Origin: Yinghuangia seranimata
GTDB lineage: Bacteria > Actinomycetota > Actinomycetes > Streptomycetales > Streptomycetaceae
NCBI RefSeq assembly: GCF_029953285.1
Contig: NZ_JASAOI010000002.1
Span: 186,001-250,000, forward strand
Direction: 5' to 3'
DNA length: 64,000 nucleotides
Shown here: positions 43,797 through 52,223 of the stretch, in pieces
Layout: each line of letters begins with the position of its first letter
How positions within the stretch are numbered: the stretch's first letter is position 1
Made by a program: the position numbers and the translations under genes
The notes under the pieces: generated by a model
What the model was told of the DNA's origin: nothing
The model's database searches: none
The model's input: only the letters and a program-made list of their open reading frames with translations

Positions 43797-44267
43797 ATGG
43801 CGCAGGAGACCGGGGAGTCGCCCGAGCAGCACGCGGAACGGCGCTGGCTCGAACCGCTCCAGGAAGTGCGGGTCGTGCAGACCGGGTCGCAGGTGCTGTT
43901 CGGTTTCCTGCCGGCGGTCGCGTTCACCCCGGCCTTCGACCGGCTGGGCGGGTTCGACAAGGGTGCGTACACCGTGGCGGTGGTACTGGGCGCCGCCTCG
44001 ATCAGCGCGCTGGTCGCGGTGGTGGCGTTCCACCTCGCTCTGCGCGGTATGGCCCTGAAGGTGGAACTGGTGCGTGTGACCTCGTGGCTGGTCTCGCTCG
44101 GCGTGACGATGATGGCGGGCACGATGGTCTGCTCGGTTCTCCTGCTGCTCCGGGTGGCGACGGGCGACGTGGCCGCCGCGTGGATCACCGCGGCGATGGT
44201 GCTGTGGTTCCTTGCCTGTTGGCTCGTGCTTCCGGTGGTCCTGCGCCGACGCGCGCGTACGCGCTGA
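43797..44267 (+). CDS. DUF6328 membrane protein
   Basis: A 156-residue protein with an acidic, soluble N-terminus containing [20 protein letters not shown] in part, then four predicted helices, ending in a basic tail RRRARTR. The [18 protein letters not shown] segment is the mark of this actinobacterial family, of unknown function. ATG at 43797 is chosen for the GGGGG five bases ahead; ATG at 43761 would add 12 residues. Confidence 0.78.
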   Translation: MAQETGESPEQHAERRWLEPLQEVRVVQTGSQVLFGFLPAVAFTPAFDRLGGFDKGAYTVAVVLGAASISALVAVVAFHLALRGMALKVELVRVTSWLVSLGVTMMAGTMVCSVLLLLRVATGDVAAAWITAAMVLWFLACWLVLPVVLRRRARTR

Positions 44268-44370
44268 AACCCCGCCGCCGGGTGCGGAGGGACTGCTTCG
44301 TCCCTCGTCCCCGACTCCCAGGCTCCACCTCTCCGCCGCACCCGGGCAGGGGAGGGCGGCCCGCCTCGCG

Positions 44371-44384
44371 GGGCCGAACGGCCT
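44371..44384. promoter_or_regulatory. Stress-island palindrome, copy 4
   Basis: GGGCCGAACGGCCT in the 317-bp spacer before the cytochrome oxidase gene, 200 bp from its start. The spacer otherwise shows no gene. Confidence 0.6.
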
Positions 44385-44449
44385 GCCCGGCGGCATCCGC
44401 CGACGTCCGTGTCGCACCGGGGGTCCCGGTCCGAGGGGCCCGGGTCCCC

Positions 44450-44463
44450 GGGTCGTTCGGCCC
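44450..44463. promoter_or_regulatory. Stress-island palindrome, copy 5
   Basis: GGGTCGTTCGGCCC then T, second box ahead of the cytochrome oxidase gene, 121 bp from its start and 79 bp from copy 4. Confidence 0.6.
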
Positions 44464-44584
44464 TATCGACCCCCCACCCCCTCACGCGGATCATGGCGCG
44501 GCGGCTGGGAGGGGCATCCCTCATGCGATCAGGTGCTCTTCCCGGCCGCCGTGTTCGTCCATGCGCGAGGAAGGTTGGGCATCA

Positions 44585-46276
44585 GTGGACAGGGTGGCAA
44601 CGGCGGAGGCGGCGCCCCGGGAGGACGCGCCGCACGGGCCCGGCGGTGTCGAAGCGGCCGTCCCCGTACGGCGGACGACCGTGGTGCAGTGGCTGACGAC
44701 GACCGACCACAAGCAGATCGGCACGCTGTACCTGGTGTCCGCGCTGGTGTTCTTCTGCGTCGGCGGCGTGCTGGCGCTGGCGATGCGCGCCGAACTGGCC
44801 CGGCCGGGCACACAGATCATGTCGAACGAGCAGTTCAACCAGGCGTTCACGATGCACGGCTCGATCATGCTGCTGCTGTTCGCGATGCCGCTGTTCACCG
44901 GATTCGCCAACTGGCTGATGCCGCTTCAGATCGGCGCCCCCGACGTGGCGTTCCCGCGGCTGAACATGCTGGCGTTCTGGCTGTTCCTGTTCGGCTCGCT
45001 GATCGCCGCGGCCGGGTTCCTGACCCCGGACGGCGCCGCGGACTTCGGCTGGTTCGCGTACGCGCCGCTGTCGGACGCGGTCCACTCCCCGGGCGTCGGC
45101 GCCGACATGTGGATCATGGGTGTGGCGCTGTCCGGCTTCGGGTCGATCCTCGGCGCCGTGAACTTCATCGTCACGATCCTGTGCCTGCGCGCCCCGGGCA
45201 TGACCATGATGCGGATGCCGATCTTCACCTGGAACGTGCTGCTCACCGCGGTCCTGGTGCTCATGGTCTTCCCGGTGTTCGCCGCCGCGCTGCTCGCCCT
45301 GGAGATGGACCGCAAGTTCGGCTCGCACATCTTCGACCCCGCCACCGGCGGCGCGATCCTCTGGCAGCACCTGTTCTGGTTCTTCGGGCACCCCGAGGTG
45401 TACATCCTCGCGCTGCCGTTCTTCGGGATCATCTCCGAGGTCGTCCCGGTCTTCGCCCGCAAGCCGATCTTCGGCTACAAGGGCCTGATCGGCGCGACGA
45501 TCGCCATCGCCGGCCTGTCGCTGACGGTCTGGGCGCACCACATGTACGCCACCGGCTCGGTGATGTTGCCGTTCTTCTCGTTCATGACGTTCCTGATCGC
45601 CATACCCACCGGGGTCAAGTTCTTCAACTGGATCGGCACGATGTGGCAGGGGTCCCTGTCGTTCGAGACCCCGATGCTGTGGTCGGTCGGCTTCCTGGTC
45701 ACGTTCGTCTTCGGCGGTCTGACCGGCGTCATCCTCGCCTCGCCGCCGCTCGACTTCCACGTGTCCGACTCGTACTTCGTCGTCGCGCACTTCCACTACA
45801 CGCTGTTCGGCACGGTGGTGTACGCGATGATGGCCGGATTCCACTTCTGGTGGCCGAAGTTCACCGGCAAGATGCTCGACGAGCGGCTCGGGAAGATCAG
45901 CTTCTGGACGCTGACCGTCGGCTTCCAGATGACGTTCCTCGTCCAGCACTGGCTGGGTGCGCAGGGGATGCCGCGCCGCTACGCGGACTATCTGGCCTCC
46001 GACGGCTTCACCGCGCTCAACATGGTGTCGTCCATCGGGTCGTTCCTGCTCGGCATCTCGTTCCTGCCGTTCTTCTACAACGTCTGGAAGACGCACAAGT
46101 ACGGCACGAAGATCCCCGTCGACGACCCTTGGGGCTACGGCCGCTCGCTCGAGTGGGCGACCTCCTGCCCACCGCCGCGGCACAACTTCACGTCGATCCC
46201 GCGCATCCGCAGCGAGTCCCCGGCCTTCGACCTGCATCACCCGCACGCCGCCGAACTCGAAGGGGCCGTGCGGTGA
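44585..46276 (+). CDS. ctaD: Cytochrome c oxidase subunit I (aa3 type), lone copy
   Basis: A 563-residue heme-copper oxidase subunit I with all key ligands: His91 (heme a) in TMHGSIM, CuB ligand His269 and cross-linked Tyr273 in GHPEVY, His318-His319 in WAHHMY, and His402 (heme a3) and His404 (heme a) in VAHFHY. Twelve helices can be traced. Subunits II, III and the heme A genes are not next to it, so it is probably a second, condition-specific ctaD that borrows the other subunits encoded elsewhere. GTG at 44585 is preferred behind AGGAAGG; an ATG at 44561 would add eight residues. Two palindromes precede it, suggesting low-oxygen or redox control. Confidence 0.93.
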   Translation: MDRVATAEAAPREDAPHGPGGVEAAVPVRRTTVVQWLTTTDHKQIGTLYLVSALVFFCVGGVLALAMRAELARPGTQIMSNEQFNQAFTMHGSIMLLLFAMPLFTGFANWLMPLQIGAPDVAFPRLNMLAFWLFLFGSLIAAAGFLTPDGAADFGWFAYAPLSDAVHSPGVGADMWIMGVALSGFGSILGAVNFIVTILCLRAPGMTMMRMPIFTWNVLLTAVLVLMVFPVFAAALLALEMDRKFGSHIFDPATGGAILWQHLFWFFGHPEVYILALPFFGIISEVVPVFARKPIFGYKGLIGATIAIAGLSLTVWAHHMYATGSVMLPFFSFMTFLIAIPTGVKFFNWIGTMWQGSLSFETPMLWSVGFLVTFVFGGLTGVILASPPLDFHVSDSYFVVAHFHYTLFGTVVYAMMAGFHFWWPKFTGKMLDERLGKISFWTLTVGFQMTFLVQHWLGAQGMPRRYADYLASDGFTALNMVSSIGSFLLGISFLPFFYNVWKTHKYGTKIPVDDPWGYGRSLEWATSCPPPRHNFTSIPRIRSESPAFDLHHPHAAELEGAVR

Positions 46277-46629
46277 CGTACCCGGTCCTCGCCCTCACCG
46301 TCGGCGCCGTGACCGCGGCCGGCTACGTCTGGTACGTGCCGGCAGTCATCGACCTGCGCGCCGGCCTCGACCGGCCGACCTCGCACCGTCGCCGGGCGGC
46401 CGCGACCCTCACCGGCTGGAGCACCGGCGGACTGGTCGCGGTCCTGCTCCTCACCGTCGACTCGTGGCGGGCGGCCGCGGCCGCGGCCGTGCTCGGTCTC
46501 GCGGCCACCACGGTCATCGCGGTGTACGCCGGCGCGGCAGGCGGTCGCGAGCGGCACGAGTCCGCGGAGCAGCGAGCCGCACTCCGCCTGCCCGAAACCC
46601 CGCGTACCACACGCCCCTTCCACGGCTGA
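46273..46629 (+). CDS. Small membrane protein coupled to ctaD
   Basis: A 118-residue protein with three hydrophobic segments (about 3-20, 45-62, 68-88) and a polar Arg/Glu-rich tail. Starting with GTG in a 4-base overlap with ctaD, it is surely co-translated. I do not recognise it; an accessory or assembly subunit for this oxidase is a fair guess from position. Confidence 0.7.
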   Translation: MTYPVLALTVGAVTAAGYVWYVPAVIDLRAGLDRPTSHRRRAAATLTGWSTGGLVAVLLLTVDSWRAAAAAAVLGLAATTVIAVYAGAAGGRERHESAEQRAALRLPETPRTTRPFHG

Positions 46630-46696
46630 ACCCTCGATTCCCCAGCCTGCCCCGGGCCACACGCGTCCGGGGCTCCGCACCTGACGGGAGACCCTC

Positions 46697-47647
46697 ATGA
46701 ACCCGCCGAACCTCACGCCGCAGCAGCGTGAACGCATCCTGCGCGCGGCCACCTCAGCGCCGTCGAAGCACAACACCCAGCCGTGGTGGTTCCGTTGGGA
46801 CGGCGACGATCTGGAGGTGCACGCCGACGTCGCGCGGGCGCTGCCGTTCGGCGACCCGGAGATGCGTGAAGTCCACATCGCGTGCGGGGCCGCGGCGTTC
46901 GCGGCCCGGTTGGGCTACGCCTCGCTCGGCACAGGCACCGACGTCGCCCTGCTGCCCGACGACGCGGACCCGCACCTGATGGTCCGCCTCAGCGTCACCG
47001 ACGCCGTACCCGACGTGAGGTTCGAGACCCTGTACTGGAGCCTCCCGAGCCGCCGGACCACGCGGGCGCCCTTCCGCGGAACCCCGGTGCCGCCACAGGT
47101 CGTCGGCGAGCTGTGCGAGGCCGCCGCGGACGAGCAGGCGGCGCTGCGCCTGGTCGCCTCCGAGGCCGCGGACTACGGGCAACTGCTCGACCTCGTCCGG
47201 GAAGCAGCGGATCTGGAGGTGTGGCAGATGAGCCGGCGCGCCGTCGACGCGGCGACCCCGGCGACTTCTGCGGAGACGCCGTCGGCCGTGCCCGCGGAAC
47301 CCGGGCAGACCGCGGCCGCCGCGGAACGGCCGCCCCTGATCGCCACCCTGGCGACGCCGACCGACACGCCGCGCGACTGGCTCGTCGCGGGGCTCGCGCT
47401 GCAGCGCGTCCTGGTGACCGGTGTCCGCTACGGAGCAACGGCGTCGTTCACCGCGCGGCCGTTCGTCCCCGCCCCGCCGAGCGTCGAGCTCCCCGCGGAC
47501 GGCTCGGACGGCGGCGTCGTACAGGTGGTGTTGCGGTGCGGCGTCGGACGGGTCCTGCCGGCCACCCCGCGCCGCGACCTCGCCGACGTGCTCACGCCCA
47601 GCGGCTCCGGGGCAGGCCCGGCGGGGCGGTGTGCGACGAGTCGGTAA
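46697..47647 (+). CDS. Nitroreductase of the Acg type
   Basis: A 316-residue flavoprotein-like member of the Acg family, which in Mycobacterium tuberculosis belongs to the DosR dormancy regulon. The N-terminal ILRAATSAPSKHNTQPWWFR and the SRRTTRAPF motif are diagnostic. The central segment has an Ala/Glu/Pro-rich insertion (about 190-215). Acg proteins lack usual nitroreductase activity and may sequester FMN. ATG at 46697 follows GGGAG. I see no clear palindrome in its own 67-bp leader, so it may be read from the ctaD promoter. Confidence 0.88.
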   Translation: MNPPNLTPQQRERILRAATSAPSKHNTQPWWFRWDGDDLEVHADVARALPFGDPEMREVHIACGAAAFAARLGYASLGTGTDVALLPDDADPHLMVRLSVTDAVPDVRFETLYWSLPSRRTTRAPFRGTPVPPQVVGELCEAAADEQAALRLVASEAADYGQLLDLVREAADLEVWQMSRRAVDAATPATSAETPSAVPAEPGQTAAAAERPPLIATLATPTDTPRDWLVAGLALQRVLVTGVRYGATASFTARPFVPAPPSVELPADGSDGGVVQVVLRCGVGRVLPATPRRDLADVLTPSGSGAGPAGRCATSR

Positions 47648-47730
47648 CTGTCCGGTCGGATCGCCTTTTCGCAGGCGGTCACGGCGGGCACTCTGGTCCT
47701 CAAGGTCACCACCACGGGGGGCGAGGCGTC

Positions 47731-48948
47731 GTGCAGGAAGACCGGGCCACGCTGAGGATCATCGCGCTGGGTGTACCCGGGGCCGGCAAGACGACGTATC
47801 TGGCGGCGCTGCACCACGAGGTGAAGAGCGACCCGTTCCCCGGCGTGGCGGTCGCGCTGGCCCAGGTGGCGAAGGCCGCGGAACTGGATCGCATCCACCG
47901 GCAGGCGGCCGATCCGAGCCAGGGCTGGCCGGCGGCGACCCGAACCGGGGAAGGCTTACGGGAGTTCACGTTCCGCCTGGTCGTCGAGGCGTCCCGCGTC
48001 AGCTGGCGGAACCGGGTCGTCAGCAGCAGCCACCCGGTGCTGTCGGTGACCTACCTCGACTACGCGGGCGAATTCATCCCCGACGCCGACCTGTACGAGG
48101 AGGAGGCCGTCGAGTTCGACGAACGCCTGAGCGGCGCACACGCGTTGCTCGGCATCATCGACGGCCACCAACTCCTGATGTACATGCTGCGCTGCGGCCA
48201 GGACGAGGTTTTCCTGGCGAACCTGGCACGAATCGTGGGACGCCTCAAGGGCGTCGCCCAGCCGGTGCACTTCCTCGTCACCAAATGGGACCTGTTCGAC
48301 GGGCACTTCACCTTCGCCGAGGTCCGCGAAGCACTGCTGGCGACCCCCGCCGAGACCGGGTTCGCGAGGTTCGTCGCGAACCGGAGCGGCCGGCGGAAGC
48401 TGTTCGGGCGGACGCTCCTCGGCCGCGTGCGCCTCATCCCGGTGAGCGGTTACGGCGGCGTCGCGTTCCTCGGCGGCGACATGACCGTCCAGCGCGATCC
48501 GGGCGGCCGCCGCACCCAGCAGAACGTGCTCGTCCCCTTGGCCGCGGCCGTCACCGACGTCGCCGACCACTTCATTCAGATCGCCACCGTGCCGCGCGAC
48601 CCCCAGGAGATCGAGGCCGACCGGCAGGCGGCCGTCGAGTTCGGGAAGGCCGCGCAGTCCGCGACCGAGCTGAAGGTCGGGCCGTCCGGCGCGAACGTCG
48701 TCGTGTTCGCCATCCTCACCGCGGTGCTCGCGGTGCCGAAGCTCGGACGCCTGCTGATCGTCCCCGGAATGGCCCTGGGCCGGTCGGCGCGCCGCCATTA
48801 CCGCCGGGTCAGGGCGCGGCGGCTCGCCGGAGTGCGTACCGTCGAGGGCGCCGCGTTCTACCTGGCCGGCGTTCTCGAGTCCGAGATGGACGCGTTCGAC
48901 ACCCGTTTCCCCGACTCGAAGTTGACCTACGAACCGCCCCGGCGGTGA
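47731..48948 (+). CDS. P-loop GTPase-like protein of unknown function
   Basis: A 405-residue protein with a GTPase pattern: Walker A GVPGAGKTT (14-22), a G3-like DYAG in YLDYAGEF (110-113) and a G4-like TKWD (184-187), set on a TRAFAC-type order of strands. A hydrophobic stretch (about 318-348, VVVFAILTAVLAVPKLGRLL in part) followed by a basic helix could dip into or cross the membrane. I do not know a named family; GTPase domains of bacterial conflict systems are a possible relative. The next gene, 14 bp on, codes for a tail-anchored protein and is probably its partner. GTG at 47731 follows a G-rich site. Confidence 0.72.
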   Translation: MQEDRATLRIIALGVPGAGKTTYLAALHHEVKSDPFPGVAVALAQVAKAAELDRIHRQAADPSQGWPAATRTGEGLREFTFRLVVEASRVSWRNRVVSSSHPVLSVTYLDYAGEFIPDADLYEEEAVEFDERLSGAHALLGIIDGHQLLMYMLRCGQDEVFLANLARIVGRLKGVAQPVHFLVTKWDLFDGHFTFAEVREALLATPAETGFARFVANRSGRRKLFGRTLLGRVRLIPVSGYGGVAFLGGDMTVQRDPGGRRTQQNVLVPLAAAVTDVADHFIQIATVPRDPQEIEADRQAAVEFGKAAQSATELKVGPSGANVVVFAILTAVLAVPKLGRLLIVPGMALGRSARRHYRRVRARRLAGVRTVEGAAFYLAGVLESEMDAFDTRFPDSKLTYEPPRR

Positions 48949-48962
48949 TCAGGAGGGCTCCG

Positions 48963-49535
48963 GTGGACGTCGCGGCCGTGTTCCTGCTCGCCCGCACCCG
49001 CACCGTGGGAGAACGGTTCGTCATCGATCCGGGAGGGGACGCCGAGCACGACCTGCGCCGGGCCGTGTCCCGAGGCGGAGGCCGGGAGTTCCCCGCCGAC
49101 CCGCGCTACCGCGTCGTCTCCTACGGCCCGGACCGGCACGCCGTCTACCGGGAGTTCGAAGTGACCGCCGCGGAACTCGGCGTCCCCGGACCGGTTCTGG
49201 ACGAGCACGGGCGCACGATCCTCGCGATCGAGGGCCTCGCGGTGACCGGCGACCCCTTCTCCTCGACCGCCGCCGAACTCGCCGCCGCGCACCAGCAGGT
49301 CATCGGTCGCTACGCCGAACTCTGGCGGACCGAAGCGGAGTCCCGGCCGCACCCGGCCCTGCCGCGGCCTCATCCGACCCCGCCGCCGCGGCCGACCACC
49401 CCTCCGCCGCGGCCTCCCGCGCCGAAGACCGCCCCCGAGCGCCGCGCCAGGCCCGTCTGGATCTGGATCGTCCCGCTGGGGCTCCTGCTCGCCGCGCTGC
49501 TGACCGTCATCGTCCTGCTGGCCACGCTCAGCTGA
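48963..49535 (+). CDS. Tail-anchored protein of unknown function
   Basis: A 190-residue protein with a cytosolic N-terminal domain (1-120), a Pro-rich linker (PRPHPTPPPRPTTPPPRPP region, about 135-155), a basic stop-transfer ARPERRARP-like patch and one C-terminal helix (about 166-188). No signal peptide, so it is anchored by its tail. The N-terminal domain is unknown to me. GTG at 48963 follows AGGAGG. Tight linkage to the GTPase-like gene suggests that the two form a membrane-tethered GTPase unit. Confidence 0.7.
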   Translation: MDVAAVFLLARTRTVGERFVIDPGGDAEHDLRRAVSRGGGREFPADPRYRVVSYGPDRHAVYREFEVTAAELGVPGPVLDEHGRTILAIEGLAVTGDPFSSTAAELAAAHQQVIGRYAELWRTEAESRPHPALPRPHPTPPPRPTTPPPRPPAPKTAPERRARPVWIWIVPLGLLLAALLTVIVLLATLS

Positions 49536-49647
49536 CCACCGGAGCAAAGGATTCCGGGGAAGAGAACCTCGTCGCCGCCGGCTGCCGGTTCGCACCCGGC
49601 CACCGCATCCGTCTCCTGCGGCGCCCACCCTCGCTCCGACGCGAACA

Positions 49648-49676
49648 GCCCCGCCGCCCAGGACGGGCGGCGGGGC
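49648..49676. terminator. Bidirectional terminator
   Basis: Perfect 12-bp arms GCCCCGCCGCCC (49648-49659) and GGGCGGCGGGGC (49665-49676) around AGGAC, between the convergent tail-anchored and esterase genes. Confidence 0.85.
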
Positions 49677-49698
49677 CGTGGTGCTCGCGGTCACCGTA

Positions 49699-50826
49699 TT
49701 AGACGATGCCGAACGCCTGCTGGAGGCGCGGGATGTAGTCGATGAAGTCCTGGTTCCAGCACGTCGGGCTGTGGGCTCCGCCGCAGCCCTGCCACGCGGT
49801 GTCCTTGCCGTCGCCGTAGTTGACGTAGTGCGAGGGCACGCCGGCGGCGACCAGGGCGTCCTGGAAGTGGTTGTTCGCGCCGTTCAGCCACCATTCGAAG
49901 AACATGGGCATGTTGGTGGGCGGCGGCGGGACCGCGCCGCCGCCGCCGTTGCCCACGTAGAACGAGACTCCGATGCCGCGCAGCGCGGCCGCGTGCGCGC
50001 CGGGGTTGGCGTCGTTCCACAGGACGTCGGAGAAGGGGGGCTTGAGCGAGAACGGATACGGGGTGCCGTACAGGGCGTCGCTGTCCACCCCGGGGGTGTA
50101 TCCGAGCGCGTCGCCGACCAGGGAGGCGACGGCGGCCTCGCGCAGGTCCATCGACATCCGCGACAGGTCCAGGTCGCCGGAGAACGACGCGACCTGGGAG
50201 AACAGTTCGGGGTGCCGCTCGGCGTAGCGGACCGCGCCGAAGCCGCCCATCGAGATCCCGGCGATCGCCCGGTGCTGCTTGTCGGCGACGGTGCGCAGGT
50301 TCGCGTCGATGAACGGGAGAACCTGGTTGATGTGGAAGTTCTCCCAGTTCTGGGCACCGGCCGGGGTGTTCTGCATGTACCAGTTGGAGTACCAGCCGCG
50401 CGGGCCGCCGTCCGGCATCACGAAGATCATCCCGGAGGAGCTGTCGACCTTCGAGTAGCCGTTGAAGTACGTGGCCGGGTCGGACCCGGGGCTGGAGCCG
50501 TTGAGCAGGTACAGCACGGGGTAGTGCTTGGTCGGATTGGTGTAGTAGTCCGACGGCAGCACGATCCTGATGTGGTGCCCGCCGTCGTCCATGGCCGTTC
50601 CGCGGACCTGGTCGGTGTCCACGGTGATCGTGAAGTCGTAGGCGGTCTGGGCCACACCGGTGTGCGCCGGCGTTTCGCGTGAGATGAGCCCGAACCCGCT
50701 GGCCATGACCGGATGACCCGCCGGCTCCGTGTCGGCCTGGGCCGCGGGGACTCCGACGAGCGCGGTCGCGATCGCGCCGATCGCCATGGCGATCGCGGCG
50801 GCGGACGCGGCGAGAGATCGTTTCAC
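49699..50826 (-). CDS. Secreted esterase (antigen 85/esterase D family)
   Basis: A 375-residue exported alpha/beta hydrolase. The signal peptide is MKRSL followed by an Ala-rich core, with cleavage likely after AQA (31). The catalytic domain of the PF00756 type has the nucleophile elbow GISMGGFG with Ser192 and a lid region. A poly-Gly/Pro loop (GNGGGGAVPPPP) near 305 is unusual. It could hydrolyse cell-wall or other esters, or act as an acyltransferase. Starts with GTG at 50826. Confidence 0.88.
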   Translation of the reverse strand: MKRSLAASAAAIAMAIGAIATALVGVPAAQADTEPAGHPVMASGFGLISRETPAHTGVAQTAYDFTITVDTDQVRGTAMDDGGHHIRIVLPSDYYTNPTKHYPVLYLLNGSSPGSDPATYFNGYSKVDSSSGMIFVMPDGGPRGWYSNWYMQNTPAGAQNWENFHINQVLPFIDANLRTVADKQHRAIAGISMGGFGAVRYAERHPELFSQVASFSGDLDLSRMSMDLREAAVASLVGDALGYTPGVDSDALYGTPYPFSLKPPFSDVLWNDANPGAHAAALRGIGVSFYVGNGGGGAVPPPPTNMPMFFEWWLNGANNHFQDALVAAGVPSHYVNYGDGKDTAWQGCGGAHSPTCWNQDFIDYIPRLQQAFGIV

Positions 50827-50961
50827 AGGTGAATTCCGTCCGGGAGATCGGGTGGTGATCCGTGGCGGACGCTATGCGGGCGCGGCACTGCCTGTCATGG
50901 AAGAAATTGACCTGCCGGTAACACGTCGGCGTCGGGCGTGCGCGGCGAACGTGACGCGCGG

Positions 50962-51318
50962 TCAACGCCGCTGCGGAACCAGGCCGTTCTCGTAGGCGAC
51001 GGCCACCGCCTGGGCCCGGCTGTTCAGGCCGAGCTTGGTCATCGTCCGATAGAGGTGGGTCTTCACCGTCGCCTCGGTGACCGTGAGCTTCCCCGCGATG
51101 TCGGAGTTCGACATGCCCTGCCCCACGAGTTGCAGGACGTCCCGCTCGCGTGCGGTGAGGACTTCCAACTCCGCGTTCGGCGCCTCGGGTTGGGCGCTGA
51201 CGCGGGTGTAGGCCTCGATCAGCCGCCGGGTCACGCTCGGGGCGAACGGCAGGTCGCCGGCCGAGACCGCTTCGATCGCGGCGAACAGCCGGTCGGCGGG
51301 AAGGCTCTTGAGGAGGAA
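50962..51318 (-). pseudogene. LuxR-type response regulator, 5' half deleted
   Basis: From the stop at 50962 the minus strand encodes an intact LuxR/NarL helix-turn-helix (LTARERDVLQLVGQGMSNSDIAGKL, read in pieces, then VTEATVKTHLYRTMTKLGL) preceded by the usual linker and the last part of a receiver domain (FLLKSLPADRLFAAI, PFAPSVTRRLI). At FLLK the match stops: receiver strands one to four with the phosphorylated Asp are missing, and the upstream bases belong to the M15 peptidase fragment on the other strand. The frame stays open further by chance. It is a truncated, probably dead gene, though a DNA-binding fragment could still be made if a start is used. Confidence 0.8.
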
Positions 51319-51750
51319 GTCACCAAGCTCTCCCAGTCCGCCGCCGCGTCCCAACTGCGGGCCGCCGGGGTCACCTGGACGTCCAGCGGCAACTGCACCA
51401 CCCGCTCGAACTCCTCGTGCACGTCGTTCGACCAGATCAACCAGGACACCGTCACCGGCCTCAAGACGCTCAAGAGCGCCAGCGGTTGCGCGATCACGGT
51501 CACCGGCGGCACCGAAGTCGGCCACGCCTCCGGCACCTACAGCCACTACAACGGCTACAAAGCCGACATCAACCCGAACTCCTGCATCAGCAGCTACATC
51601 ACGCGCAACTTCACGCACATCGCGACCCGCAGCGACGGCGCCGCGCGCTACCGGTCCTCCGCCGGAAACGTCTACGCGCGCGAGTCCAACCACTGGGACA
51701 TCGTCTACTGCGGCGGCAACGCGACCTGCACCGCCGCGGCCAGCCGCTGA
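51319..51750 (+). pseudogene. Secreted M15-like D-Ala-D-Ala carboxypeptidase, 5' end deleted
   Basis: From 51319 the plus strand reads VTKLSQSAAASQLRAAGVTW and continues to a normal end with the zinc-peptidase features TVTGGTEVGHASGTYSHYNG, KADINPNS and SNHWDIVYCGG. Family members begin with a signal peptide of about 30 residues and a start codon just ahead of this point; both are gone, and the bases before 51319 encode, on the other strand, the response regulator fragment. No ATG, GTG or TTG with a ribosome binding site is in frame near the junction. It is therefore a 5'-truncated remnant. Confidence 0.8.
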
Positions 51751-51827
51751 CCCCACCCGTCGTCCTCGGCGGGGCGCGACAACGCCCGCCCCGCCGAGGC
51801 GGCACCCCCTCAACCGAGAGGTACGCC

Positions 51828-52223
51828 ATGAAGCACCGCATCGCCGTCCTGCTGGGCACCGGAGCCCTCCTCGCCGGCGGCCTCGTCGCCGCTCCGGAAG
51901 CCTCAGCCGCCCCCACCTGCCTCGGCGCCACCTGCAACGGCAAGAACCCCGCCGCCACCACCTGCGCCGACGACGCCCGCACCGTGATCAGCGACTACCC
52001 CATGGAACTCCGCTACAGCTCCTCCTGCCGCGCCGCCTGGGGCCGCTTCATGATCAACGCCCCCACCGGCTCGAAGATCGAGATCAAGAACAACCAGGGC
52101 AAGAAGTACACCACCTACGGCAGCGGCAAGTTCTACAGCGTCATGGTCAACGACAAGGACGTCAAGGCGTGGGCCTGCGGCTACTGGCCCCGCGCCAACG
52201 TGGAATGCACACGGGACTACTGA
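51828..52223 (+). CDS. Secreted DUF2690 protein
   Basis: A 131-residue exported protein. The signal peptide MKHRIAVLLGTG... is cleaved after ASA (about 27). The mature part has the DUF2690 pattern with six cysteines (CLGATCNGKNP, TTCADDA, YSSSCRAAWGRF, AWACGY, VECTRDY), likely paired. Function unknown; often found next to secreted peptidases. ATG at 51828 follows GAGAGG. Its 3' end overlaps the convergent SulP gene by seven bases. Confidence 0.87.
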   Translation: MKHRIAVLLGTGALLAGGLVAAPEASAAPTCLGATCNGKNPAATTCADDARTVISDYPMELRYSSSCRAAWGRFMINAPTGSKIEIKNNQGKKYTTYGSGKFYSVMVNDKDVKAWACGYWPRANVECTRDY

